Source of the DNA: an uncultured Bacteroides sp.
Lineage (GTDB): Bacteria > Bacteroidota > Bacteroidia > Bacteroidales > Bacteroidaceae
Assembly (NCBI RefSeq): GCF_963678425.1
Contig: NZ_OY782855.1
Span: 2,294,001 to 2,358,000 of the forward strand
Length of the DNA: 64,000 nucleotides
Direction of reading: 5' to 3'
A program made the position numbers and the translations under genes. Below, in pieces: positions 35,587 to 44,493 of the stretch. The notes below the pieces were generated by a model that searched no databases, was not told the DNA's origin, and worked only from the letters and a program-made list of their open reading frames with translations. Position 1 is the first letter of the stretch, and each line of letters starts with the position of its first letter.

Positions 35587-37137
35587 TTATCGTTTTTTAC
35601 TTTGCATGCCAATTAGCGGGATAATCATTTCCTCCATCGAGATACCTCCATGCTGGAACGTATTCATATAATAGGATGCATAGTAATTATAATTATTAGG
35701 ATAAGCAAAAAAGTCTCTTCCGCCTGCAAAGATATAAGAAGTACTAACATTGGGACTAGGAAGTTGCGCTTTTTTCGGATCTTTTATCTCAAAAACATGC
35801 TTCGGATTATAATCAAGATTCTTACCTAACTTATAGCGCAGGTTTGTATTCGTACTCCGGTCTCCTACCACTTTAATCGGATTATCCACCCGTATTGTTC
35901 CGTGATCAGTCGTGACTATTATTTTATAATTGGATTCTGCCAATGCTTTAAAGAGATCCTTCACAGACGAATGTCTGAACCAGGAAAGTGTAATCGAGCG
36001 ATAGGCAGCTTCTGTAGAAGCAAGTTCGCGCACCATCTTTGATTCCGTCCTTGCATGAGAGAGCATATCGATAAAGTTAAGAACCACCACGTTCAAGTCG
36101 TTGCCTTTCAGCCGATCCAGTGAATTCACCAACCGTTCGCCGGAAGCGGAATCGTTAATTTTATGATAAGAGAAAGTATGTTTGCGCCTGTAACGTTCAA
36201 TATGCGTTTGAATCAGAGGAGCTTCATTCAGATTCTTTCCCTCCTCTTCATCTTCATCCACCCAAAGATTGGGAAACATTTCGGCAATCTTATTCGGCAT
36301 CAGTCCGGAAAAGATTGCATTTCGCGCATACTGGGTGGCAGTGGGAAGAATACTATAATAAAGTTCTTCATCGAAAGAAAACGAATCGGCCAGTTCATTA
36401 CTCAGCACCCTCCATTGGTCGTAACGGAAATTATCCAGCACAATGAAGAAAACCTTCTCACCTGCATCGAGCAGCGGGAAGATCTTTTTCTTAAATATAT
36501 CAGGGCTCATTACCGGTCTGCTCTCAGGATTGGCAATCCAGCCGAGATAGTTCTTCTTTATAAACTTGACAAAGGCGGTGTTTGCTTCCGCCTTCTGCAT
36601 AGCCAGCATCTCTGTCATGCTACTTTCCGACCCTTCCAGTTCAAGTTCCCAATACACAAGTCTCTTATATACTTCCATCCAGTCGGTATAGGTAAAAGAA
36701 TCATTGATCTGCATGCCTATCTTTCCAAAGTTCTGTTGATATCCGGTATTCGCCACTTCCGTGACTATCTCTTTTTTATGCAGGTTCTTTTTCAGGCTCA
36801 GCAGTATCTGGTTAGGATTAACCGGCTTTATGAGGTAATCCGCAATCTTCGAGCCTATTGCCATATCCATGATGTTTTCTTCCTCACTTTTGGTAATCAT
36901 CACAACCGGAACCGTAGGGCAGATTTCTTTAATCAATGAAAGAGTCTCAAGTCCGCTAAGTCCGGGCATATTCTCATCCAGGAAGATCAAATCAAATGTT
37001 GTCTCCCGGCAAAGATCAAGTGCATCCTGTCCGTTAGTCACCGTACTCATTTCGTATCCTTTACTTTCCAGGAACATTACATGCGGTCTTAGCAGATCTA
37101 TTTCATCGTCAACCCAGAGTAAATGATCTTTCTTCAT
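35587..37137 (-). CDS. porX: PorX-like response regulator with PglZ domain
   Basis: A 516-residue two-domain protein. The receiver domain (1-120) has the acidic pocket Asp10-Asp11, phospho-acceptor Asp54 in FLDENMPG and Lys in DYLIKPVNP. A helical linker follows, then a PglZ/alkaline-phosphatase-like domain (about 220-510) with FFIVLDNFRYDQWRVL, NFIDMLSHAR, IVTTDHGTIRV and FQHGGISMEEMIIPL. This layout is that of PorX, which regulates type IX secretion genes in Porphyromonas together with PorY and an ECF sigma factor. Homologues also occur in Bacteroidales without T9SS, so it does not prove T9SS by itself. The porW/sprE-like gene is immediately upstream. Confidence 0.88.
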   Translation of the reverse strand: MKKDHLLWVDDEIDLLRPHVMFLESKGYEMSTVTNGQDALDLCRETTFDLIFLDENMPGLSGLETLSLIKEICPTVPVVMITKSEEENIMDMAIGSKIADYLIKPVNPNQILLSLKKNLHKKEIVTEVANTGYQQNFGKIGMQINDSFTYTDWMEVYKRLVYWELELEGSESSMTEMLAMQKAEANTAFVKFIKKNYLGWIANPESRPVMSPDIFKKKIFPLLDAGEKVFFIVLDNFRYDQWRVLSNELADSFSFDEELYYSILPTATQYARNAIFSGLMPNKIAEMFPNLWVDEDEEEGKNLNEAPLIQTHIERYRRKHTFSYHKINDSASGERLVNSLDRLKGNDLNVVVLNFIDMLSHARTESKMVRELASTEAAYRSITLSWFRHSSVKDLFKALAESNYKIIVTTDHGTIRVDNPIKVVGDRSTNTNLRYKLGKNLDYNPKHVFEIKDPKKAQLPSPNVSTSYIFAGGRDFFAYPNNYNYYASYYMNTFQHGGISMEEMIIPLIGMQSKKR

Positions 37138-37155
37138 CTTTGTTTTCTTTGTTTT

Positions 37156-40005
37156 TTATTTCTCTTCTTCCGTATCTTCTACTTTTTCCTCAAAAACGGG
37201 CTCATCTAACGTATAGCCTTTTATCTGAAGCTCCGGAATTTCAGAAAAATGTTTTTGATAGAATGCATTATAATCGTCAAAACTATAATATTTTGAGAGC
37301 AATTCATAATTCTGTCTCGAGATAATCAACGCTCTCATTCCACCTAACTTCTTTGCCATCTCCTTATCCTTGTAAAGCATATGGGCATACTGGTATGCTT
37401 CATCGAAGTTTGTGAATTCCTTCACCTGAAGCATTCCAATGCCACTCTGTTTTACAAAAGAGAGATCAAAGTTCTTCACGATAAAGTTCGAAAAGTTATA
37501 GCGAGCCATCTCATACAATAACAAATTCTCGTTGACTTTTCCTTCTTCATATGCCAGAATAAACAGATATGGGGCATTTCTTTCCGCATTAAACTTAGGT
37601 AACCCTGAATCAACAGCAGCACCTGCTTCTTTTTCAGCTTTCCTACGATTCCAGATAGAGCCGAATGAAGCACTTCCTTTTACCAGAATTCTGCCATCCT
37701 GCAGCCCCTTGACAATATTGGCTGCCAGTTGAGTTATTTCGTTCTTCGGGTATTTATCCACAATCTCCTTTAATGCAGTCATGAATTTCTTCTGTTCTCC
37801 GGTTTGCAGCAGACCGATGGCATTCAGGAACATAAACTTGGGGATATGTTGTCCCATCGCATACTTCTTTTGCGCATAGTCATAATTACTCATCACCTTT
37901 GCATAATCACCCTTCTGATAAGCAGCGTAAGTTTCCACATATAAGGAATCTTCGAGATGCTTCCCGTTTATCACATTGTAGGCATAATCGGGATCACCAA
38001 CCGTAATTGCGTATTTGCTTTTCGGGAACTTCGATATCAGTGTGTCCTTATAAGCAGCAGCCTCAGCTTCTTTCTTCCATCTTGAATTCATCAGATAAAG
38101 GTTATAATAAACCTCGTCCAGTTGAACAAAGTCCGGGAACTGGGTGTAAAGACGGGCAAAGGTCTTTTGTGCAAGCGAAAAATCTTCCAGTTTATTCTTG
38201 TAGATCAATCCCATATTATACAGACCATCGGATAAGATGTCATTGGATTCTTTCATGGCTTTTTCTGTGAGCGGTATCTGCTGCAGATAAAACTGTGGAT
38301 TCTTGTTATCAGTTACTACTGTATCGGCAGGAGATGTTGCTTTCTTACCATTCACATCCGTTGAGTCTCCTTTGCCTGTAGCTTCTTCATTGTATTTTGT
38401 TTCCGCAAAGTCGTTGTTGGAGATTACCGTCTTATTTCTTCTCCGCCAGTTATCTTCCAGCTTCCGCCTTCCCCATTTCCGTTCAAAATCACTTTTCCCT
38501 TGTTCAACAAGCTGAATGTTATAGAAATACCAGGATTTATCTCCGTTATTTACAACTTTCTGAGCAGTTTGTGTGTTTTTGGGGTTCACTATTTGATTCC
38601 CCATAGTCTCTTCCCGCTTTTGCATCAGTTCCATCCGCTCAGCTTCTTTCCGTTCGGCCTCTTCCTTTCGCTTAACCTCCTTGATAACTTTATCGATTAC
38701 CGTCCGTCTTTCAGTATCGCTTAGAGAAGCCAGATGCTGCAAGCTATCCTGCATCTGGACGTTCACCACATGTTTCACCAGTTCATCGAGCACTTCGGAG
38801 CGCTTGTTCAGTTTTTCATAATCCGGAAACTCCTTATTGATGAGCCCGATTGCTGTTTTATATGATTCCTGAGCCTTAACATAGTCCGCTTTGTTCCAGT
38901 ATATATCGCCTAATTTGAGCAGCATAATACCCTTTTCCAGTCCGTTTCTCTTGCTTTCCTTAGCTCCTGTCTCATACTGTTTAATGGTCTGTGCCGTATC
39001 TTTCAATGACAGATAAACATTACCCAATGCATAATAGACCTGGTCAAGATAATCCTTGTTCTTACTATTGTGCACCATTCCTTTTAACTTCTTTATGGAT
39101 TTATGGGCATTGGAAGATGGAACTACCTCTGTCTGTTTGATTCTTGCATTGAATTCCAGTTCATAAGGTGGATTTTGTCCGGGCACCTTGCCATAAGCAG
39201 CATAAGCTTTTGCATTGTCGCTCAGTGCCTGATAAACCTGTCCCAATAAATAATACTCACGCGCCTTCTGTTTTGTTTTATTTTCATTTTTGATGATAGT
39301 CAGCAGATAGGGAAGCGCTTCCTTAAATCTTTTTTGTCGGAGCAGATAATTACCATAAGCAGCCGAATATGAAGGGACCAACTTAGAAGGCAAACTGTCG
39401 CTATTCAATTTAGAAAGTACATTATCCGCATCGTAAAACCAGTCCATCTCCGTATAGCAGCGAGATAACCAGATTTTCGCATCGGCTGAAACTTCCGGAT
39501 CAGTAGTGTATAAGCGGGTGATATAAGAAAAAGTAGAGGCAGCTTCAAGGAACTCGCCTTTGTAAAACTGAGCTTTTCCCATCAACATCCAGGCATTATG
39601 CAAAAAAGGGTTGTACTCTTTCTGTGCCAGCCAACGTTTCTCTTTCGCACTTTTTTTTCCTGCCTTACGGATCGGTTTTTTCTTAATGGAATGTAGCTTA
39701 ATTGCTTTCTGAGACTTCTCAATAGCCCGGTCAAAATCGCTGCGTCCTATTCCAACGGTTTTCTTATTCTCAATGGGATAAAGGGGAAGCATTTCCAGAT
39801 AAATATCTTTATTACCCGATTCTATGGCCTGAACTCCGGATTTATATGCTTCGTTTCCATTAAAATATACGTTGTACCGGGTAATAAAAGATTGATAAAA
39901 ACGGGTACCCGCTGTATTCTTTTTCACAGAACAGCCGGCAAGCATAATCAGCATAAGTATGCCAACAGTGAGATATATCCCTTTTTTATTCAATCTATCA
40001 GTCAA
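37156..40005 (-). CDS. PorW/SprE-like TPR lipoprotein
   Basis: A 949-residue lipoprotein (lipobox MLAGC, Cys25) rich in TPR motifs. Characteristic segments are TRFYQSFITRYNVYFNGNEA right after the lipid anchor, EYNPFLHNAWMLMGKAQFYK, AASTFSYITRLY, and a long Lys/Glu-rich coiled region (about 440-490). The C-terminal part has further TPRs (LYNMGLIYKNKLEDFSLA, AYAAYQKGDYAKVMSNYDY). This matches PorW of Porphyromonas and SprE of Flavobacterium, which are outer-membrane-associated parts of the type IX secretion machinery. The gene precedes porX by 18 bases. Orthologues are also kept in some species lacking other T9SS parts. Confidence 0.82.
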   Translation of the reverse strand: MTDRLNKKGIYLTVGILMLIMLAGCSVKKNTAGTRFYQSFITRYNVYFNGNEAYKSGVQAIESGNKDIYLEMLPLYPIENKKTVGIGRSDFDRAIEKSQKAIKLHSIKKKPIRKAGKKSAKEKRWLAQKEYNPFLHNAWMLMGKAQFYKGEFLEAASTFSYITRLYTTDPEVSADAKIWLSRCYTEMDWFYDADNVLSKLNSDSLPSKLVPSYSAAYGNYLLRQKRFKEALPYLLTIIKNENKTKQKAREYYLLGQVYQALSDNAKAYAAYGKVPGQNPPYELEFNARIKQTEVVPSSNAHKSIKKLKGMVHNSKNKDYLDQVYYALGNVYLSLKDTAQTIKQYETGAKESKRNGLEKGIMLLKLGDIYWNKADYVKAQESYKTAIGLINKEFPDYEKLNKRSEVLDELVKHVVNVQMQDSLQHLASLSDTERRTVIDKVIKEVKRKEEAERKEAERMELMQKREETMGNQIVNPKNTQTAQKVVNNGDKSWYFYNIQLVEQGKSDFERKWGRRKLEDNWRRRNKTVISNNDFAETKYNEEATGKGDSTDVNGKKATSPADTVVTDNKNPQFYLQQIPLTEKAMKESNDILSDGLYNMGLIYKNKLEDFSLAQKTFARLYTQFPDFVQLDEVYYNLYLMNSRWKKEAEAAAYKDTLISKFPKSKYAITVGDPDYAYNVINGKHLEDSLYVETYAAYQKGDYAKVMSNYDYAQKKYAMGQHIPKFMFLNAIGLLQTGEQKKFMTALKEIVDKYPKNEITQLAANIVKGLQDGRILVKGSASFGSIWNRRKAEKEAGAAVDSGLPKFNAERNAPYLFILAYEEGKVNENLLLYEMARYNFSNFIVKNFDLSFVKQSGIGMLQVKEFTNFDEAYQYAHMLYKDKEMAKKLGGMRALIISRQNYELLSKYYSFDDYNAFYQKHFSEIPELQIKGYTLDEPVFEEKVEDTEEEK

Positions 40006-40048
40006 TTAATTGGTTTCACCTACTAAATAGAACAGAACTTCCGCTTTT

Positions 40049-40867
40049 TTATTGTCTATACAAATGTAGAAAAAAGCTACGTCCCAACTTGCATATCACA
40101 TAAATAATAATGGAGAAAAAGATGATTGAAGCACCGGAAGGTACATTCAGAAAATAAGAGATGAGCAATCCTCCCAAACATCCCAGATATCCGATGGGAA
40201 TAGAAAGTGCAATTATCCATTTAAACTTGAAAGTAAACAGGTTGGCTGTCATCTGCGGAATAGTAAGTAAAGAAAGCACTAACACGATGCCTACCATTCT
40301 CAGACAGGCAACAATAGTGAGAGCTATAAACATCATCAGCGCATACTCTATAAATGTTACCGGAATTCCCTGCGAACGTGCAAATTCCCTGTCGAAAGCC
40401 ACATAGACAATGGGGTGAATAAAAAAGAAAAAGAAAAGAGCCAGCGAAACGGATAAAGCCACTAACATCAGAATGTCCGTATTAGTGATGGTCAGAATAT
40501 TACCGAAAAGGAAAGCAGAGAGGTCGGGCGCAAAACCAGGCGAAAGAAATGTAAAAATAATACCCAGCGCCATACCCATAGTCCAGAACACAGCGATGGC
40601 TGAATCTTCACGCATATCCTTTCGTTGGCTAAGCCAGTTCACTCCAAAAGCGGAGAGCACAGAAAAGATTGTGGCCGAAAGAATCGGCGAAATCCCCAGG
40701 TAAAGTCCTAAACCAACACCGCCAAACGACGAATGAGTAAGTCCTCCGCTGATAAACACCAGTCGTCGGGTCACAATATAAGTCCCTATAATTCCGCAGG
40801 CGATACTCGCGAAGAAAGCACCCAGAAGAGCATGTTGGAAAAAAGTATATTGAAGCAGCTCCATCAT
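40049..40867 (-). CDS. ABC-3-family metal ABC transporter permease
   Basis: A 272-residue permease with seven to eight membrane segments, of the ZnuB/MntB family (TRRLVFISGGLTHSSFGGVG, FDREFARSQGIPV, RMVGIVLVLSLLTIPQMTAN). It would import zinc, manganese or iron. The ATP-binding and solute-binding partners are not in the window: the neighbours are the PorW-like gene and a divergent amino-acid permease. The start could be either of two adjacent Met codons. Confidence 0.9.
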   Translation of the reverse strand: MMELLQYTFFQHALLGAFFASIACGIIGTYIVTRRLVFISGGLTHSSFGGVGLGLYLGISPILSATIFSVLSAFGVNWLSQRKDMREDSAIAVFWTMGMALGIIFTFLSPGFAPDLSAFLFGNILTITNTDILMLVALSVSLALFFFFFIHPIVYVAFDREFARSQGIPVTFIEYALMMFIALTIVACLRMVGIVLVLSLLTIPQMTANLFTFKFKWIIALSIPIGYLGCLGGLLISYFLNVPSGASIIFFSIIIYVICKLGRSFFLHLYRQ

Positions 40868-41029
40868 TTACTTATAAATTTAATTGATTCTTAACTAGCC
40901 GTAAATTCCTATCTGTTAGTGAACTACAGCAGTAACATGCAAAGTTGAATTATTTCCACACATTTTGATGTTATTTCTGCAAAGTTACAGATTAAATTGT
41001 ATTTTTGCATACACAACATCGCGAAAAGC

Positions 41030-42418
41030 ATGAATAGCAACAAATACGGCACGTACAAATTTGGGTTAACTACTGCTTCGGCCTTTGTCATAGCGAATAT
41101 GATTGGCACAGGAGTTTTTACTTCACTGGGGTTTCAGTTGCTTGGAACCACCAACCTAATCTCTATTCTCCTTCTTTGGCTGGTGGGTGGAATTATCGCT
41201 CTTTGCGGTGCACTTGTTTACGGCGAGCTTGGAGCTGTGATGCCCCGTTCCGGCGGTGAATATCATTATTTACGAAAGATTTATCATCCCATGCTGGGCT
41301 TTATGGCCGGATGGGCCTCTCTGATTGTGGGATTTGCCGCCCCAGTTGCACTGGCTTGTATGGCACTGAGCAGCTATCTGGCAAGAGTATTTCCCATACT
41401 CAACCCTATAATGGTGGCACTCTCGGTTTTAAGCATCATCACTATCATTCATGTGTACGATGTAAAGGCAGGAGGCGCCGTGCAGCGCTTTTTCACTTTT
41501 TTCAAAATTCTTGTTATTCTGGGATTTATTATCTGCGGACTGGCCATGCCGGTTAAATATCAGAATTTCTCAGCTTCTTTCTCCGGTTTTTCATGGAATG
41601 ATGTATTCTCTACAGGCTTTGCCGTTTCATTGGTCTGGGTCTATTACTCCTATTCCGGCTGGAATGCTTCGGCTTATATGGCAAATGAAATTAAGAATCC
41701 GCAACGAACCATCCCTCGTTCTCTCTTTATCAGTACGCTGGTGGTTACAGTACTTTATCTGTTTATCAATGCTGTCTTTTTACTTTCTACACCGGCATCC
41801 GAGATGACCGGACAATTGGAAGTGGGACTGATCGCCGCACAACATATCTTCGGACAAACATTGGGTAACATGGCGGGCCTGCTCATAGCCTTGTTACTGA
41901 TATCAAGTATCAGTTCCATGGTATTTCTCGGTCCCAGGGTCTCTCAGGTGATGGGAGAAGATACCCGTATTCTCCGTCCTTTAGCAAGGAAATCAGAACG
42001 CGGAACACCCTATGTTTCCATTTGGGTACAGTACTTTATCAGTGCCTTGCTGATTATTACCAATTCCTTCGAATTAGTAACCAAATATACGGGGATAACC
42101 CTCTCCTTTTTTGCCCTGATGACAGTAATCGGCATCTTTGTGCACCGGCATCGCTTCCCGAATGCAGAACGGCCTTACAAGACATGGGGATATCCCGTCA
42201 CACCGATTATTTTCATTCTGCTAATTCTATGGTCTATTGTGTACCTTGTCCGCGAAGATTTTATCCGGACCTTTGTCGAAGGCAAACAGGATGTTATGTG
42301 GATGAGCCTGATGAGTCTGCTGACTCTTGTAACAGGTGCACTTATTTACCAGGCAAACAGATGGGTAGTAAACAGAAAAATAAATTATAAATTAAGCTAT
42401 AACAGAGATGGACATTAA
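41030..42418 (+). CDS. APC-family amino acid permease
   Basis: About 462 residues with twelve membrane segments. The ATG at 41030 (MNSNKYGTYKFGL) follows a -7 box TATTTTTG (about 41000-41007); the earlier in-frame ATG at 40997 would fall in the promoter. APC signatures include FVIANMIGTGVFTSLGF (substrate-binding unwound helix), GGEYHYLRKIYHPMLGFMAGW, WVYYSYSGWNASAYMANEIK and AERPYKTWGYP. The substrate is not predictable. Its end overlaps the next gene by 11 bases. Confidence 0.92.
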   Translation: MNSNKYGTYKFGLTTASAFVIANMIGTGVFTSLGFQLLGTTNLISILLLWLVGGIIALCGALVYGELGAVMPRSGGEYHYLRKIYHPMLGFMAGWASLIVGFAAPVALACMALSSYLARVFPILNPIMVALSVLSIITIIHVYDVKAGGAVQRFFTFFKILVILGFIICGLAMPVKYQNFSASFSGFSWNDVFSTGFAVSLVWVYYSYSGWNASAYMANEIKNPQRTIPRSLFISTLVVTVLYLFINAVFLLSTPASEMTGQLEVGLIAAQHIFGQTLGNMAGLLIALLLISSISSMVFLGPRVSQVMGEDTRILRPLARKSERGTPYVSIWVQYFISALLIITNSFELVTKYTGITLSFFALMTVIGIFVHRHRFPNAERPYKTWGYPVTPIIFILLILWSIVYLVREDFIRTFVEGKQDVMWMSLMSLLTLVTGALIYQANRWVVNRKINYKLSYNRDGH

Positions 42419-43592
42419 GTATGTAATGCTTCTTGTTGCAGGAATGGTTTTAACCTTTTCCTCATGCGAACAGAAAAAACAAAACGCTAAGATTATTGCT
42501 ACCGAACTTCCTGATAATGATTCTATTCAGAAGGCGAACGGACCGAAGCTTGTAGCTGATGAAAAGCTGAACGAAGCTGTACGCTTCGTGGCCGGCATGC
42601 CGGTAGAACACAAGGAAGGAAAGCTCTATGGGCTTACACAGACTGCTGAGTGGAAGGAACATAGCAAAAACATGGATCAGATATGGAACTCTTTCCTGCA
42701 ATCTGCCCCCAAAGTGATGGCTTTCTCCCAAAGCGAACTTGGAGAAGTGAACAGTCAGTACAAAACTCTTTTTTATCCCTTTGGAGGTCCCGACTATCTG
42801 TTCCCGAATACCTTCTTCCCCGACATGGACACCTATTTTCTTATCGGATTGGAACGGGCAGGCTCTGCTGTAAAAGTGAAACACCCTTCGGCAGCCACTT
42901 ACCGTTTATACCAGAATGCTGTGTCAGACATACTGAACCTTAGCTTCTTCCGCACGAAAGATATGAAAGTGGAGCTCTCCAACGATACTATTGACGGAGT
43001 AGTTCCGATCATTTCCATGCTAATGGCACGCTCCGGACGGAGAATTATCAGCATTGAGCATAAAAGAATCAATAACGAAGGCGAGATAGTTAGTACCAAC
43101 GAAGATGGTACACCGGTTAACGACCGGAGTAAGCTGGTGGAGATTAAGTTCTTTAAACAAGGAACCAACAAGCTACAAACGCTTTATTTCCTCTCAACCG
43201 ATCTGAGCAACGGAGGTCTTTCGGGCAATAAACCGCTGATGGCTTATATTGATAAACTGGACAATGCCACAACCGCCTGCTTTATCAAATCGGCTTCTTA
43301 TCTGATGCACACCACTTACTTCTCTATGATACGCGATGCCATTCTTACTCATGTTTCTGCAATTATGCAGGACGACTCGGGCATTCCGTGGCGTTTCTAC
43401 GATCAGTCAAAATGGAACATACAGCTCTATGGATCATTCAGTGAACCCATCAGCATGTTCGAGAAGTATCCTCAACCTGATTTGCGTGATGCTTACCAAA
43501 CAAGTCAACCCAAACCGATTAATTTCCGGATAGGATACGCACGGCAATCCAATTTACAACTAAGCATCTTAAAAAAACAAGGCGAAGAGTAA
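42408..43592 (+). CDS. Conserved lipoprotein of unknown function
   Basis: A 394-residue protein with lipoprotein signal (LTFSSC, Cys20). The body mentions no recognised domain; the segments FLQSAPKVMAFSQSELG, LFYPFGGPDYLFPNTFFPDM and YFLIGLERAGS are distinctive and proline/aromatic-rich. The C-terminal third includes ASYLMHTTYFSMIRDAILTH and DDSGIPWRFYDQSKWNIQLY. Family unknown to me. It overlaps the amino-acid permease by 11 bases, which implies coupled expression, and is followed by the 22-bp palindrome array. Confidence 0.82.
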   Translation: MDIKYVMLLVAGMVLTFSSCEQKKQNAKIIATELPDNDSIQKANGPKLVADEKLNEAVRFVAGMPVEHKEGKLYGLTQTAEWKEHSKNMDQIWNSFLQSAPKVMAFSQSELGEVNSQYKTLFYPFGGPDYLFPNTFFPDMDTYFLIGLERAGSAVKVKHPSAATYRLYQNAVSDILNLSFFRTKDMKVELSNDTIDGVVPIISMLMARSGRRIISIEHKRINNEGEIVSTNEDGTPVNDRSKLVEIKFFKQGTNKLQTLYFLSTDLSNGGLSGNKPLMAYIDKLDNATTACFIKSASYLMHTTYFSMIRDAILTHVSAIMQDDSGIPWRFYDQSKWNIQLYGSFSEPISMFEKYPQPDLRDAYQTSQPKPINFRIGYARQSNLQLSILKKQGEE

Positions 43593-43612
43593 GCTAATTA
43601 TTCAGGTTAATT

Positions 43613-43700
43613 CCATAATTAGAGCTACTCCTTACACAATAATAGTGTAGACTTAAATATTAAATAGTCTACACTATTTAAGTATTACACGTACACCTTA
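43613..43700. repeat. 22-bp-periodic palindrome array (four degenerate units)
   Basis: Units start at 43613, 43635, 43657 and 43679. Their cores in the same phase are GCTACT (43624), TGTAGA (43646), TCTACA (43668) and CGTACA (43690). Units two and three form a perfect 13-bp-arm hairpin (AATAGTGTAGACT/AGTCTACACTATT). The unit consensus resembles AATAGTGTACACTATT, a palindrome close to that at 17483-17548. Confidence 0.55.
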
Positions 43701-43776
43701 AATAAAATCATTCTCCATAAAACAGCCTAAATATGCTGAATAAAGAGCTTAGGTATAAGGATAAAACGGCAAACTG

Positions 43777-43807
43777 TTGCAGGTTTTCAAAAAATCAGTT
43801 ATTTTTG
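43777..43807 (+). promoter_or_regulatory. Promoter of frr
   Basis: TTG (43777-43779), a 20-base spacer and TATTTTTG (43800-43807) fit the Bacteroidetes consensus; frr starts 50 bases later. Confidence 0.7.
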
Positions 43808-43856
43808 TTCATTCTAAACGAATTTAAGAACAAATAAACTATAAAACCAAAACAAG

Positions 43857-44417
43857 ATGATCGACGTAAACAGTTGTATTAACGAAGCAAAAGATAAAAT
43901 GGACATGGCCATTATGTATCTTGACGAATCACTGGCTCATATTCGTGCCGGTAAAGCTAACACACGAATCCTTGACGGTATCCGCGTAGACTCTTACGGA
44001 AGCATGGTACCTTTAAGCAACGTTGCTGCAATCAGTACTCCGGATGCAAAAAGTATTGTGATCAAACCTTGGGACAAAGGAATGTTTAAAGTAATTGAAA
44101 AAGCAATCATTGATTCTGAAGTAGGTATTATGCCGGAAAACAACGGAGAGGTTATTCGTTTGGGTATTCCACCACTTACAGAAGAACGACGCAGAACTTT
44201 AGCCAAACAAAGCAGCAAGGATGGTGAAACTGCAAAGATTAGTATCCGTAACGCTCGTCGCGATGGAATAGATCATCTGAAAAAAGGGTTGAAAGACGGT
44301 TTGGCAGAAGATGAAGAAAAGGATGCAGAAGCACGCCTGCAGAAAGTTCACGATAAGTTTATCAAGAAAGTGGACGAAATGATTGCTGCCAAAGAAAAAG
44401 AAATTATGACAGTATAA
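43857..44417 (+). CDS. frr: Ribosome recycling factor
   Basis: A 186-residue protein that, with EF-G, splits the ribosome after termination. Family segments: MDMAIMYLDESLAHIRAGKA, IDSEVGIMPENNGEVIRLGI-type beta domain (IPPLTEERRRTLAKQ), ISIRNARRDGIDHLKK and a C-terminal helix ending FIKKVDEMIAAKEKEIM. Full length. It has its own promoter and precedes rsgA by 76 bases. Confidence 0.97.
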   Translation: MIDVNSCINEAKDKMDMAIMYLDESLAHIRAGKANTRILDGIRVDSYGSMVPLSNVAAISTPDAKSIVIKPWDKGMFKVIEKAIIDSEVGIMPENNGEVIRLGIPPLTEERRRTLAKQSSKDGETAKISIRNARRDGIDHLKKGLKDGLAEDEEKDAEARLQKVHDKFIKKVDEMIAAKEKEIMTV

Positions 44418-44493
44418 AAAACTGTTCGGGGAATTGAATTCAATAGAAATCAATTCCCTGAAGTTTTTAAGCCAATAAAATAAATAAAAAGAA

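Noticed and set aside
36163..36939. Open frame of 258 codons antisense to porX
   Set aside because: The PorX reading frame is strongly supported by domains; the antisense product has no recognisable features.
40049..40867. Complete metal ABC transporter operon
   Set aside because: Only the permease is present; the neighbours are a TPR lipoprotein and an amino-acid permease.
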